From JAEUMG01 sp046349315 (lineage in GTDB: Bacteria; Pseudomonadota; Alphaproteobacteria; Rhizobiales; Aestuariivirgaceae), in assembly GCA_046349315.1 (NCBI GenBank), contig JAXMCQ010000008.1:62001-126000 (forward strand): DNA of 64,000 nt. The letters are read 5' to 3'. Each line of letters opens with the position of its first letter. Within the stretch, counting starts at the first letter, position 1. This document shows, one piece after another, positions 16,089 through 24,818 of the stretch. The translations under genes and the position numbers were made by a program. The notes under the pieces were generated by a model that was given only the letters and a program-made list of their open reading frames with translations, was not told the DNA's origin and did no database searches.

Positions 16089-17528
16089 TTGTCTAACTTC
16101 ACAAAGTCTCAGATTCCGACTCTGCCGGTCGGACCTCTCGATCTGCTCGTCAAGGCAGCATTGGCCCCCCCTGATATGGCCAGTGCCGCGTGGAAGGAAT
16201 GGCGGCGCGGCTACGCACTTGATGAAACTCCATGGAATGAGGTGCGACTGCTTGGCACGGTTTCACGGAGGATTGATTGGCTGGAACCCAATGCCGATAT
16301 CTCACCCCGGATCCGGGGCATCCAGAAATTCCTCTATTCGCAGAGCCAGATGTGCCTAGTGGGCGCGGTGAAAAGTCTAAGATCCCTCTCTGCTGGGGGA
16401 ATTCCGATGCTCTTCATGAAGGGAGCGGCAAGGGTTGCTTCCAACGACAGAGATGCCCGCGAAAGACTCGTGCGCGACATTGATCTGCTCGTGCCGATTT
16501 CCCACATGGACGAAGCCTACGATCGTCTGGTAGCGGAAGGCTGGGAGCTTCGGGGCGCTTGGCAACGCAAGTGGCGCAACATCGACAAAATCGCAAGTCA
16601 CCATGCATGGTCGATGTCAAAAGGCAAAAGCGAAATTGATCTACACCATTTCTCGAATAATATTAATCGACTTGTTGGCGACGACGAGTGTCTCTGGGCC
16701 CGGGCCGGCAAGTTCACGTGGCGGGGAATTTCCGTTCACGTCCCGTCTGCCACCGATAATCTAATCATAGCTATCATACACGGGCTCCGCTGGTCGCGTG
16801 AGTGCAATGCGGACTGGATTATTGACGGATTTGCAGCGCTATCTACCCATGAAGTTGATTGGCCATTGATGCTAGAGGAGGTAGAGAAGCGCAGAATAGC
16901 CGCTATAATCCATGCAGGCCTTTGGTACATGCGTACGGCCTTAGCTGCTCCTGTGCCGGGAGAGGTGTTCGAGGCTCTGCAACAAATGGCCGGTCAGGGA
17001 CAACTGGAGGAACTCCAAGGCTACTACTCACTGACCCCTCTGCCCGCCAACATGATGCAGAACCGGTTTGCCCTGCGTATGGCACTTGAGCGCTGCGGTA
17101 GTCTTTCTACAGCCCCCCTACGTACGGTTGCACCGCTCGCCTTGGAGGGTATCGAACTCGGTCGCTACAGGCTCCTGGACGTGTCTCGCACCTTAGAAGG
17201 TGGCACGTTGGCCTTGTCTGTGAACTTTTGGCCAGCCTGTGCGCCTGGTACACGTCTGATTGGGACCGTCGTCCTCTTCGGCTTGGTGCTCGACTGCCGC
17301 GAAGGAGTCGTCACCGTAGAAGATGGAGGGCGTCCCATTTGCAGAATTACCTTTACGCTGAACGGGCATTTCCTCAGGCGTCGGAATGCCACCAGACTCG
17401 CGGTGCGTTTCATTTCTTACGGAAGCGCGCCAATTATGACTTGGTTACAAGATATGCCCGCCCATAGACACGGTCTTGGAGCTGACAGCGGTGCCCGAAT
17501 AATTGATCTGGCGAAAAGCGGAAACTAG
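16089..17528 (+). CDS. NTP_transf_5-type nucleotidyltransferase-like protein
   Basis: A 479-residue protein with the signature of the uncharacterised nucleotidyltransferase family: MLFMKGAARVASNDR followed by RERLVRDIDLLVPI (about 110-140), the DID pair being the expected metal ligands. A C-terminal domain from about 355 (RYRLLDVSRTLEGGTLALSV) is extra and unassigned. The start is a TTG at 16089 with a weak ribosome site. No in-frame ATG lies near. It closes the HprK-GT-GT-PqqD cluster. The TAG stop at 17526-17528 straddles an IS630 junction, but the pre-insertion site would also have read TAG. Confidence 0.65.
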   Translation: MSNFTKSQIPTLPVGPLDLLVKAALAPPDMASAAWKEWRRGYALDETPWNEVRLLGTVSRRIDWLEPNADISPRIRGIQKFLYSQSQMCLVGAVKSLRSLSAGGIPMLFMKGAARVASNDRDARERLVRDIDLLVPISHMDEAYDRLVAEGWELRGAWQRKWRNIDKIASHHAWSMSKGKSEIDLHHFSNNINRLVGDDECLWARAGKFTWRGISVHVPSATDNLIIAIIHGLRWSRECNADWIIDGFAALSTHEVDWPLMLEEVEKRRIAAIIHAGLWYMRTALAAPVPGEVFEALQQMAGQGQLEELQGYYSLTPLPANMMQNRFALRMALERCGSLSTAPLRTVAPLALEGIELGRYRLLDVSRTLEGGTLALSVNFWPACAPGTRLIGTVVLFGLVLDCREGVVTVEDGGRPICRITFTLNGHFLRRRNATRLAVRFISYGSAPIMTWLQDMPAHRHGLGADSGARIIDLAKSGN

Positions 17529-18499
17529 AGCGTAATGACTTTAGACGGAACAATATCCGGCGTTGACGAAGTAGCTTCTGCAATCGGTTGAGGAGGAGGT
17601 TTTGAGGATTTCACCGATGCGGTCGCAGACCTGTTCGACGGATCGTTCCTTGGCCTTTCGCAGGGCGTGCTTGAGCTTCGAGATGGCCTGTTCGACGGGG
17701 TTGAGATCGGGACTGTAGGGCGGCAGGTAGATGAGCCTCGCGCCAGCGGATCTGATTACCTGCCTGATGGCATCGGCCTTGTGGCTGCCGAGATTGTCCA
17801 TGACGACTACATCGCCCGACTTCAATGTTGGCAATAGGAACTGCTCGACGTAGCGCAGGAAGCTCTCGCCATTGATCGGACCATCGAACAGGCATGGCGC
17901 CGTGATGGCATCCGAGCGCAAGGCGGCAAGGAAGGTTTGCGTAGTCCAGTGGCCGTGTGGCACCCGAGCCACCAGCCGCTTGACTTTTGCGCCCCAGCCA
18001 CGCGGCGGAGCCATGTTGGTCTTGGTCCACGCCTCATCGATGAAGACCAACCGTCTGATATCGATCCGGCTCTGATATTTGCGCCATCGGTCACGCACGA
18101 AGTTCCACATGGTGCGGTAGTCGACCTTGATCCCGCGTGCGGCAAGGCCATCAGCAAGGTCCTGAAGCGTCACATCCCCGCCAGCCGCGACCCAGTCGCG
18201 ATGTTCGCCTATAATCTTGCGAGGCCGATGGCCGCCAACCAGGCCGGGTTTCACGCTCCCCGTCGCCTCATGCCGCAATAGCCATTTCACGACACACGAA
18301 ACGCTCACCCCCAGCCGCTTGGCAACCGCATTGCGGCTCTGACCCGCTTTCACAAACCTGGCCGCCCTCAGGCGCATTTCCCTGGGATAGGGTTTGGTCA
18401 TCCATGCTGGCCTCCGATCCAGTAACCAGCTTGAATCAGATTATGAATTATGGATGATTTGGGAATCCCAATTCGATTCCACCCAATATAATTCCGCTC
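17528..18499 (-). mobile_element. IS630-family insertion sequence
   Basis: The 972-bp element has terminal inverted repeats beginning GAGCGTAATGA on the left and, reverse-complemented on the right, GAGCGGAATTA, with further matches inward (GGAA). It is flanked by the TA dinucleotide on both sides (17526-17527 and 18500-18501), the target duplication expected for this family. One transposase gene lies on the minus strand. It inserted at the stop codon of the preceding gene. Confidence 0.85.
17541..18401 (-). CDS. IS630-family transposase, internally shortened
   Basis: The 286 residues hold an N-terminal helix-turn-helix (SRNAVAKRLGVSVSCVVKWL, 22-41) and a DDE catalytic domain with D122 (VFIDEAW), D202 (VVMDNLGSHK) and E237 (NPVEQ). 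At about residue 104 the text jumps from TMWNFVRD to RWRKYQSRID. Typical members have roughly 25-30 more residues here (the linker with FKK and QDRPDV-like motifs), so this copy has an in-frame internal deletion. All three acidic residues survive, but activity is doubtful. It reads toward 17541 within the element at 17528-18499. Confidence 0.85.
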   Translation of the reverse strand: MTKPYPREMRLRAARFVKAGQSRNAVAKRLGVSVSCVVKWLLRHEATGSVKPGLVGGHRPRKIIGEHRDWVAAGGDVTLQDLADGLAARGIKVDYRTMWNFVRDRWRKYQSRIDIRRLVFIDEAWTKTNMAPPRGWGAKVKRLVARVPHGHWTTQTFLAALRSDAITAPCLFDGPINGESFLRYVEQFLLPTLKSGDVVVMDNLGSHKADAIRQVIRSAGARLIYLPPYSPDLNPVEQAISKLKHALRKAKERSVEQVCDRIGEILKTSSSTDCRSYFVNAGYCSV

Positions 18500-18523
18500 T
18501 AGGCGCACACGCCGGCAGGACGT

Positions 18524-18546
18524 GGCCGGAGACAGTGTCCCCGGCC
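18524..18546 (-). terminator. Hairpin downstream of the peptide-transport operon
   Basis: GGCCGG and CCGGCC pair around an inner GAC/GTC stem, giving a strong hairpin just past the stop of the substrate-binding-protein gene. No U-tract follows on the minus strand, so it may protect the 3' end rather than terminate by itself. Confidence 0.5.
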
Positions 18547-18561
18547 ATGGCGATGGCTGCT

Positions 18562-20079
18562 TCAGTTCTTCGCCGTGTCTTCAAGGAAGAAGCGGCCGAG
18601 CGGGTTCTGATAGAAGTCCGTCACATTCTTGCGACAGCCGTTGATATAGGGGCTGTAATAGAGATCGATCCAGTGGACGTCGTCTTTGGCGATGGTTTGA
18701 ATCTCTTTGTACATCGCCTCGCGTTTGACGGGATCAGCCTCGATGCGCGCCGCCGCCACAAGCACTTTCACCTTGTCGTTCTTGTAACGGGTCATGTAGT
18801 TCATGTTGGCATCGTGACCGAGAACGAAGGTCGTCTTCTGGTCGGGGTCGATGATGTCATTGGTCCAGTAATTGACCGCCGTGTCGAAGTTCCCGTCCAC
18901 TTCGGTCTGCCAGGTCTGGCTCGGATCCATCTTCTGCAGGTTCAACGTAATGCCTGCCTTGGCCAATTGCTGCTGCAACAGGATAGCGATCTGCTCATCC
19001 ACAGTGTCGCCTGCATTGACGACATGATTGATCGTCAGGCCCTCGGCACCCGCGTCCTTGAGCAATTGCTTGGCTTTCTCCGGATCATAAGCGCGCTGGA
19101 GGTTATCGGCATTGTGATAGAGGGCGCCTTCAGGAATGTAGGAATTGGCGACCTTGCCGACGCCGAAGGTCACCGTATCGACGATGGCCTGCTTGTCGAT
19201 CGCGTAATCGAGCGCTTCGCGAACCGCCCTCTTGTCGAAGGGCGGATGCTCGTGATTGATCAGGAGATGATCCTCGCGCGTCGAAGGATCGAGCATGATG
19301 TTGAGATTGGCATCCTGTTTCAACTCAGCCACTTTCGAGAAAGGTACGAAGATCGAGCAGTCGATCTCGCCGGCTTGCAGTTTCAGCATACGCGTATTGT
19401 CATCGACGAGCGAAATCCACTCCACTCCGTCAAGTTTCACACGATCGGCTTGCCAGAAATTCGGATTCTTTTTGAGGATGACACGATCGCCGCGTTTCCA
19501 TTCGACGAGGCTAAATGCGCCCGACGCCATCGGCTTCTCCGTGTAGGCTTCTTCACCAACCGCCTCGAGAGCCCTTTTTGAAATGACCGAAACGCCCGGC
19601 ATGGCGAGCGTCGCCAGAAACGGTGCGGTCGGCTGGTTGAGGGTCACGACGAGGGTCTTGTCGTCCTTCGCTTCTGCGGTCTTGATCACCTTGTAGGTGT
19701 CGGCCCAGAGCGAGCCCGGATTGTCGCGAATGCGCGTCAAGGTGAAGGCTGCATCCCCGGCCGTGATCGGCGAGCCGTCCTCGAATTTGGCATCGCGCAT
19801 TTTGAAGGTGTAGACGAGACCGTCGGGCGAAACTTCCCAGCTTTCAGCCAGGCCCGGTTCAAGCTTGGTGCCCGATTTGTCGACCCGGACAAGGACATCA
19901 TAGACGTTCGAGAATACCCAGAAGTCGACATTTTGCGCGCTCTTGATGGGGTCGAAGGTCGTGCCGTCCTCGCGGCGACCGATGGTAAGCGTGCCGGCGG
20001 CTTCAGCCGCAACGCCCGCCAAAGTCAAGGCGGCCAGTAATGCGACCGCCGACACCGTCGTCCGAAAATGCTTCCTCAT
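18562..20079 (-). CDS. Peptide/nickel-type ABC transporter substrate-binding protein
   Basis: A 505-residue periplasmic protein of the SBP_bac_5 (DppA/OppA) type. It has a signal peptide (MRKHFRTTVSAVALLAALTL..., cleavage near 27), then the family pattern TLTIGRREDGTTFDP, LVYTFKMRDAKFEDGSPI and REALDYAIDKQAI. It captures oligopeptides or similar ligands for the two permeases encoded upstream. It is unusual that the binding-protein gene is last in the operon: pip-like hydrolase, permease, permease, two ATPases, then this gene. A hairpin follows. Confidence 0.9.
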   Translation of the reverse strand: MRKHFRTTVSAVALLAALTLAGVAAEAAGTLTIGRREDGTTFDPIKSAQNVDFWVFSNVYDVLVRVDKSGTKLEPGLAESWEVSPDGLVYTFKMRDAKFEDGSPITAGDAAFTLTRIRDNPGSLWADTYKVIKTAEAKDDKTLVVTLNQPTAPFLATLAMPGVSVISKRALEAVGEEAYTEKPMASGAFSLVEWKRGDRVILKKNPNFWQADRVKLDGVEWISLVDDNTRMLKLQAGEIDCSIFVPFSKVAELKQDANLNIMLDPSTREDHLLINHEHPPFDKRAVREALDYAIDKQAIVDTVTFGVGKVANSYIPEGALYHNADNLQRAYDPEKAKQLLKDAGAEGLTINHVVNAGDTVDEQIAILLQQQLAKAGITLNLQKMDPSQTWQTEVDGNFDTAVNYWTNDIIDPDQKTTFVLGHDANMNYMTRYKNDKVKVLVAAARIEADPVKREAMYKEIQTIAKDDVHWIDLYYSPYINGCRKNVTDFYQNPLGRFFLEDTAKN

Positions 20080-20115
20080 AAAACCTCTCCTGGTTGTTGT
20101 GTTTTCCCATTCTGG

Positions 20116-21087
20116 TCAGTGTCTCACTCCATCGTAGAGCAAGCAAGCCGCCCGCTGCTTGCCGGTTGGACGCAGCATTGGGGCATTGCCTGTTTTGCAG
20201 ACACCCATCGCCTGGGAACAGCGCGGATGGAAAGCACAGCCTAGCGGCAGGTCAAGCGGGCTCGGCGGTTCGCCCGAAAGCATGTTTGGCGGCAATCCGC
20301 GGGCCGGATCGATCGCCGGAATGGCGCGGATCAGCGCCTGAGTATAGGGGTGCTTCGGCGCGGAGAAGACGTCGGCAGTTGCCCCCTCCTCAACGATGCG
20401 GCCGAGATACATGACACAGACCCGATCGCAGAGGCGGCGTACGACGGCGAGGTCATGGGCAATAAATATCATTGCAAGCCGCATCCGTGCGCGAACGTCG
20501 ATGAGTAGATTGATGATCTGCGCCTGAATGGAGACATCAAGCGCCGAAACGCATTCATCGGCAACGATAAGTTTGGGCTCGACGGCAAGTGCGCGCGCTA
20601 TGCCGACCCGCTGGCACTGCCCACCCGACAAAGTGGCGGGTTTGCGCCGCGCGTGCTCACTCGACAGACCGACGAGGACGAGCAATTCCTCGACGCGGGC
20701 CGCAATCCTGTCCGGGGGCACTTTGCGATGAACGCGCAGGACCTCGGCAATCGTGTCTCCGACTTCCATGCGCGGGTTGAGTGCGTTGAACGGATCCTGG
20801 AAAATCATTGCGCTCTCGCGCCTGAGGCGGCCGAGTGAAGTTCGTTCGACGGGTTCGCCCTCGAAGAGTAACTCGCCAGCGGTCCTTTCGGTCAACGCTA
20901 GTATGGCTCGCGCCAACGTGGTCTTGCCGCAGCCCGATTCCCCGACAAGCCCCAATGTCTCGCCGGCATTGAGCGCGAAGGAGACGCCGTTCACGGCCTT
21001 GACCTGACGCGCCGTTTTGCCGCGCCACGCGAATCCACCGGCCGCGAAAGCGACTTCCAGTCCCGCAACTTCGAGAAGCGCCGTCAT
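20116..21087 (-). CDS. dppF: Peptide ABC transporter ATP-binding protein (DppF-like)
   Basis: A 323-residue ATPase subunit. Walker A is GLVGESGCGKTT (about 47-58), signature LSGGQCQRVGIARAL, Walker B LIVADECVSALD. The C-terminal oligopeptide-transporter tail has the cysteine-containing LGCAFHPRCSQAMGVC pattern, which in relatives can bind an iron-sulfur cluster. The start overlaps the upstream ATPase stop by 4 bases. It pairs with the DppD-like subunit to drive import. Confidence 0.9.
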   Translation of the reverse strand: MTALLEVAGLEVAFAAGGFAWRGKTARQVKAVNGVSFALNAGETLGLVGESGCGKTTLARAILALTERTAGELLFEGEPVERTSLGRLRRESAMIFQDPFNALNPRMEVGDTIAEVLRVHRKVPPDRIAARVEELLVLVGLSSEHARRKPATLSGGQCQRVGIARALAVEPKLIVADECVSALDVSIQAQIINLLIDVRARMRLAMIFIAHDLAVVRRLCDRVCVMYLGRIVEEGATADVFSAPKHPYTQALIRAIPAIDPARGLPPNMLSGEPPSPLDLPLGCAFHPRCSQAMGVCKTGNAPMLRPTGKQRAACLLYDGVRH

Positions 21088-22079
21088 GCCGCCTCATCGG
21101 TCCGAGCAGAGGGCGCGGTCACATGGCAGGCCGCGACATGACCGCCACGCACTGACGCAAGCTCGGGCGCGCTGCTTTGGCAAAGACTGATCGCGCGATC
21201 GCAGCGGGGATGAAAGCGGCAGCCAGCGGGCCAGGCCGAGGGTAGCGGCGGTTGGCCCTGTATGCTCGGCAGCAGACCGGAATCGTCGCTCGCCGATGGC
21301 TGGCAGGCGATTAAACGGGACGTATAAGGATGGAATGGCTCTGCAAGCACGTCGCGTTTCGGTCCTCGTTCGCAGATGCGCCCGCCATACATGACAGCTA
21401 TTGAATCGCAGGTTTGCGCTACGACGCCCAAGTCGTGCGTGATGAGAATGATCGACAAGCCGCGCTTGTCGCGCAGTTGCAATAGTAGACGTAGGATCTG
21501 CGCCTGCACGGTGACATCGAGCGCCGTTGTCGGTTCATCCGCGATCAGCAGGTCCGGAGCGCAGGCGAGTGCCAGGGCAATCATGGCGCGCTGGCGCATG
21601 CCGCCGGAAAACTGATGCGGATAATCATTCACCCGGCGTTGCGGGTCGGGGATGCCGACCTGCCGCAGCAATTCGATCGCCTGGCCCTTTGCCTCGCTCG
21701 GCGAGAGTTTCAGGTGAAGCACAAGGCTCTCGCTGATCTGTCTTCCAATCCGCATGACTGGATCGAGATGGCTCGCGGGATTCTGAAAGATCATACCGAT
21801 GCGGCCGCCACGGATTTCACGCATCTCTCGCTCGGGAGCAGTGACGAGATTACGGCCGGCAAACTCAATCGCGCCCCCGGTGATCCTGAGGCTCGCTGTT
21901 GGAAACAAGCGCATCAGGGCCCGGCAAGTGACTGTCTTGCCCGAACCGCTCTCGCCCACGAGGCCAAGTATCTCTCCGGTCGCGAGGCTGAACGAGACCC
22001 GGTCCACGATACCGAGCCTTTGGCCATCTTTGCTCGCCTCGATACTGAGATCGCGAACGTCAAGGAGAGGCGCGCTCAT
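21084..22079 (-). CDS. dppD: Peptide ABC transporter ATP-binding protein (DppD-like)
   Basis: A 331-residue ATPase. I chose the ATG at 22079 (MSAPLLDVRDLSIE) because the frame upstream of it lies in the permease gene and does not look like protein of this family. Walker A GLVGESGSGKTVT, signature FSGGMRQRAMIALAL, Walker B LLIADEPTTALDVT and the C-terminal GCRFHPRCDRAISLC tail are visible. It overlaps the permease stop by 4 bases (ATGA), as does its own stop with the next ATPase. Confidence 0.9.
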   Translation of the reverse strand: MSAPLLDVRDLSIEASKDGQRLGIVDRVSFSLATGEILGLVGESGSGKTVTCRALMRLFPTASLRITGGAIEFAGRNLVTAPEREMREIRGGRIGMIFQNPASHLDPVMRIGRQISESLVLHLKLSPSEAKGQAIELLRQVGIPDPQRRVNDYPHQFSGGMRQRAMIALALACAPDLLIADEPTTALDVTVQAQILRLLLQLRDKRGLSIILITHDLGVVAQTCDSIAVMYGGRICERGPKRDVLAEPFHPYTSRLIACQPSASDDSGLLPSIQGQPPLPSAWPAGCRFHPRCDRAISLCQSSAPELASVRGGHVAACHVTAPSARTDEAA

Positions 22080-22912
22080 TCCCGCACACCCAGCACTTCG
22101 CCGAGCCCGTCGGCCATCATGCTGAAGCCGAAGGCAAGGACCACGATGGCGAGGCCAGGGAATGTCGTGATCCACCAAGCGGTGGTGATGAAATTCTGCC
22201 CTTCGGCGATCATGATGCCCCATTCGGCCGTCGGCGGCTGCACACCGAGCCCCAGATAGCTCACCGCAGCACCGTTGAGGATCACCAGCACGACATCCGA
22301 CATCGAGAATACGATCGAAGCGACAAGTGCGTTCGGCACAATATGACGAAACATAATGCGGCTGTGGCTGAAGCCCAGGCTCCTCGCTGCCGTCACGAAA
22401 TCGCTGTGCTTGAGCACCAAGGTTTGGGTGCGGATCAGGCGCGCATAGGAAACCCAGCCAACAAGGGCCATGGCGATGTAAAAGCTGCCGATACCAGGCC
22501 CAAGTATGGCGATGATGGCGAGCATCAAGACGAGAAACGGAAAGGCAAGCACGATGTCGACAATCCGCATGAAGATCGTGTCGACAATGCCTCCCATATA
22601 TCCCGAGAACGCACCGATCGTGTTGCCGATGATGAAGGGGAAGAAAACGCCGATCAATCCCATCTGGAGATCGACGCGTGTGCCCCAGATGACGCGCGAG
22701 AAGACGTCGCGGCCGAAATTATCGGTGCCGAAAAGGTGTTCGCGGCTCGGCGGCTTGAGCGTGTTCGTCGTGTCTTGGAGGATGGGATCGAAAGGCGCGA
22801 TGAAGGGGGCGAAAGCAGCGAGTATCACGGCGGCACAGACAATGCAGAGACCCAGAACGAGCGGCGCCGGCAGGCGCGCTGGCATGGCGAGCGAGAGCGA
22901 GTTCGCCTTCAT
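22076..22912 (-). CDS. dppC: Peptide ABC transporter permease (DppC-like)
   Basis: A 278-residue inner-membrane permease starting at the ATG at 22912 (MKANSLSLAMPARLP), which overlaps the upstream permease stop as ATGA. An N-terminal helix is followed by PSREHLFGTDNFGRDVFSRV, the hallmark of DppC/OppC permeases. The cytoplasmic EAA-like loop (about 180-200, ARSLGFSHSRIMFRHIVPNA) contacts the ATPases. Five further membrane helices are evident. Confidence 0.9.
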   Translation of the reverse strand: MKANSLSLAMPARLPAPLVLGLCIVCAAVILAAFAPFIAPFDPILQDTTNTLKPPSREHLFGTDNFGRDVFSRVIWGTRVDLQMGLIGVFFPFIIGNTIGAFSGYMGGIVDTIFMRIVDIVLAFPFLVLMLAIIAILGPGIGSFYIAMALVGWVSYARLIRTQTLVLKHSDFVTAARSLGFSHSRIMFRHIVPNALVASIVFSMSDVVLVILNGAAVSYLGLGVQPPTAEWGIMIAEGQNFITTAWWITTFPGLAIVVLAFGFSMMADGLGEVLGVRE

Positions 22913-23847
22913 ACCTTCACTCGCGGATCGGCCGCGACGGTGAGGATGTCGGCGAGGAAATTGATCAGCACGGCGGCGCAGGCAAAGGCCATCGCTACGC
23001 CCTGGACCACCATGTAGTCGCGCGTGAAGATGCCGCGCACCAGAAGCTGGCCCATGCCGGGCAAGGAGAATACGGTCTCTACCACGACACTGCCGCCAAT
23101 CAGCCAACCGATATTGACGGCGAGAAGATTGATCGTCGGAACGAGCGAGTTTGGCAGCACATGGCGCCAGAACACCATGCCCTCTGGGAGCCCGCGGGCG
23201 CGCGCCGCTGTCGCATGATCAGCGGATAGTTCCGCGATCATGCTGGCCCGCAGGTTTCGCGTGAGCACCGCTGAGAGCGCCAGCGCGACAGTCAGGCAAG
23301 GCAGCACCATGTGATGCAGTCGGTCGACGATGGTGTCGCCAAAGCCCGAAACCGGGAAGAGATCGAGCTTCACGCTGAACAGTATGATCAGCATGATGCC
23401 GAGCCAGAAAGCGGGAAAGCCGAGGCCAGCCGTCGATACGATCCGGATTGCGTGATCGACGAGTTTCCCCCGCCTTCGCGCGGCGATTGTCGCAAGCGGT
23501 ATAGCGATAGCAACCGCCAGGACGACGCTGCCCACGACCAAAAACAAAGTAGGGCCGATCCGTTCGCCGATCAGACGCACGACGTCGATCCGGTAGAGGA
23601 TCGAAGTCCCCATCTCGCCTTTGAACAGGTTCTTGAGAAAGTAGAGATACTGAACCCACAAAGGCTCATCCAGGCCGAATTGCGCTCTGATCCTAGCAAT
23701 GGCTTCGGGCGTCGACTTGGTTCCGAGCAACACGCGCGCCGGGTCGCCCGGGATCGAGCGGATCAAAACGAAAGTTATGATGCTGATGCCGAGCAAGACC
23801 GGCAACAACTGCAACGGCCGGTAAAGGACGAAGCGGAAGCGGTCCAC
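22909..23847 (-). CDS. dppB: Peptide ABC transporter permease (DppB-like)
   Basis: A 312-residue permease with six predicted membrane helices. The N-terminal RPLQLLPVLLGISIITFVLI and IPGDPARVLLG segment is diagnostic for DppB/OppB. The EAA loop reads ARARGLPEGMVFWRHVLPNS. It forms the heterodimeric channel with the downstream DppC-like subunit. It begins 7 bases after the hydrolase stop, so import and hydrolysis are co-expressed. Confidence 0.9.
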   Translation of the reverse strand: MDRFRFVLYRPLQLLPVLLGISIITFVLIRSIPGDPARVLLGTKSTPEAIARIRAQFGLDEPLWVQYLYFLKNLFKGEMGTSILYRIDVVRLIGERIGPTLFLVVGSVVLAVAIAIPLATIAARRRGKLVDHAIRIVSTAGLGFPAFWLGIMLIILFSVKLDLFPVSGFGDTIVDRLHHMVLPCLTVALALSAVLTRNLRASMIAELSADHATAARARGLPEGMVFWRHVLPNSLVPTINLLAVNIGWLIGGSVVVETVFSLPGMGQLLVRGIFTRDYMVVQGVAMAFACAAVLINFLADILTVAADPRVKV

Positions 23848-23854
23848 CTGCGTC

Positions 23855-24745
23855 TCACGCGCCCTTGTGCTTGGCGAGGAAATTCAAGAGAACAGTATAA
23901 TAGCTCGCGGGCTCTTCGTAGAAGGGCATGTGGCTCGAATTGGGAAAGACGTGCAGTTCCGCATTTCGAAGTGCGAGCTTCATCTTCAGCGCGCAAGCCG
24001 GGGTCAATTCATCATGCTGGCCGGTCGTGATCAGCACCGGCGCTTTAATTTGTGGCATGTCCGGGATGCGGTTCCAGTCCTTGAGATTGCCGACGTAAAG
24101 AAACTCGTTCGGTCCCTGAATGGCCTCGTAGGGAGCCATTTGCCAGTTGTCGAGCGAACGCCGCAAGGGTGCCGGCCAGTCGGCGAGTCGGCAGACATGG
24201 CGGTAATTCAAGATCGTGATTGCTGCCTGGTATTCGGGATGGTTGAGAGTGCCTTCCGCCTCATGGCGCTGCATCATTGCCACGGTTTCGGGTCCGAGAG
24301 CCGCGCGCAGGCGCTCGAGTTCGGAGATCAGGTGCGGAATGTCCGCGGCTGTGTCTTCCAGAACAAGAGTCTTCAACGCCTCCGGATGCGTGAGTGCATA
24401 TTCGACGCCGAGCCATCCGCCCCAACTGTGGCCGAGGAGATGCACGCGACCGAGGCCCAATGCCTGCCGAACCGCTTCCGTCTCCGTGACATAACGGGTT
24501 ATGGTCCACAGGGAAGCATCGGTCGGCCGGTCCGAAGCTCCAGTGCCCAATTGATCGAAGGCCACGACGCGATAACCGTGATCGATGAGACATGAGTGGG
24601 AATCGCGGAGATAGTCGCAAGGCAAGCCCGGGCCGCCATTGAGGCAGAAGACGGTCTCCGATCCGTTGCCGAAACTATAGGCAATGACTTGATAGTCGCC
24701 GACCTTGACCTCGATCCGCTCGTCCGGAACGATCTCCCGCCACAT
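23855..24745 (-). CDS. Proline iminopeptidase-like alpha/beta hydrolase
   Basis: A 296-residue cytoplasmic hydrolase. NGGPGLPCDY supplies the oxyanion hole typical of prolyl aminopeptidases, FDQLGTGASDRP is the conserved next strand, and GHSWGG (S107) is the nucleophile elbow. The acid lies in TGQHDELTP and the histidine in NSSHMPFYEEP. Such enzymes remove N-terminal proline or act on related amides. It is the first gene of the peptide-transport operon, so it probably cleaves the imported peptide or amide. Other amide or ester substrates are possible. Confidence 0.85.
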   Translation of the reverse strand: MWREIVPDERIEVKVGDYQVIAYSFGNGSETVFCLNGGPGLPCDYLRDSHSCLIDHGYRVVAFDQLGTGASDRPTDASLWTITRYVTETEAVRQALGLGRVHLLGHSWGGWLGVEYALTHPEALKTLVLEDTAADIPHLISELERLRAALGPETVAMMQRHEAEGTLNHPEYQAAITILNYRHVCRLADWPAPLRRSLDNWQMAPYEAIQGPNEFLYVGNLKDWNRIPDMPQIKAPVLITTGQHDELTPACALKMKLALRNAELHVFPNSSHMPFYEEPASYYTVLLNFLAKHKGA

Positions 24746-24818
24746 GCACCCTCTCCCTCACGCTTCAAGCAGATCAGCCTAACCGGTCGTTATCTGGGTG
24801 CAAAGAGCACCATTGGCC

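Noticed and set aside
18394..19581. 395-codon plus-strand frame opposite the peptide-binding-protein gene
   Set aside because: Antisense to a well supported gene and without a ribosome site or recognisable domain.
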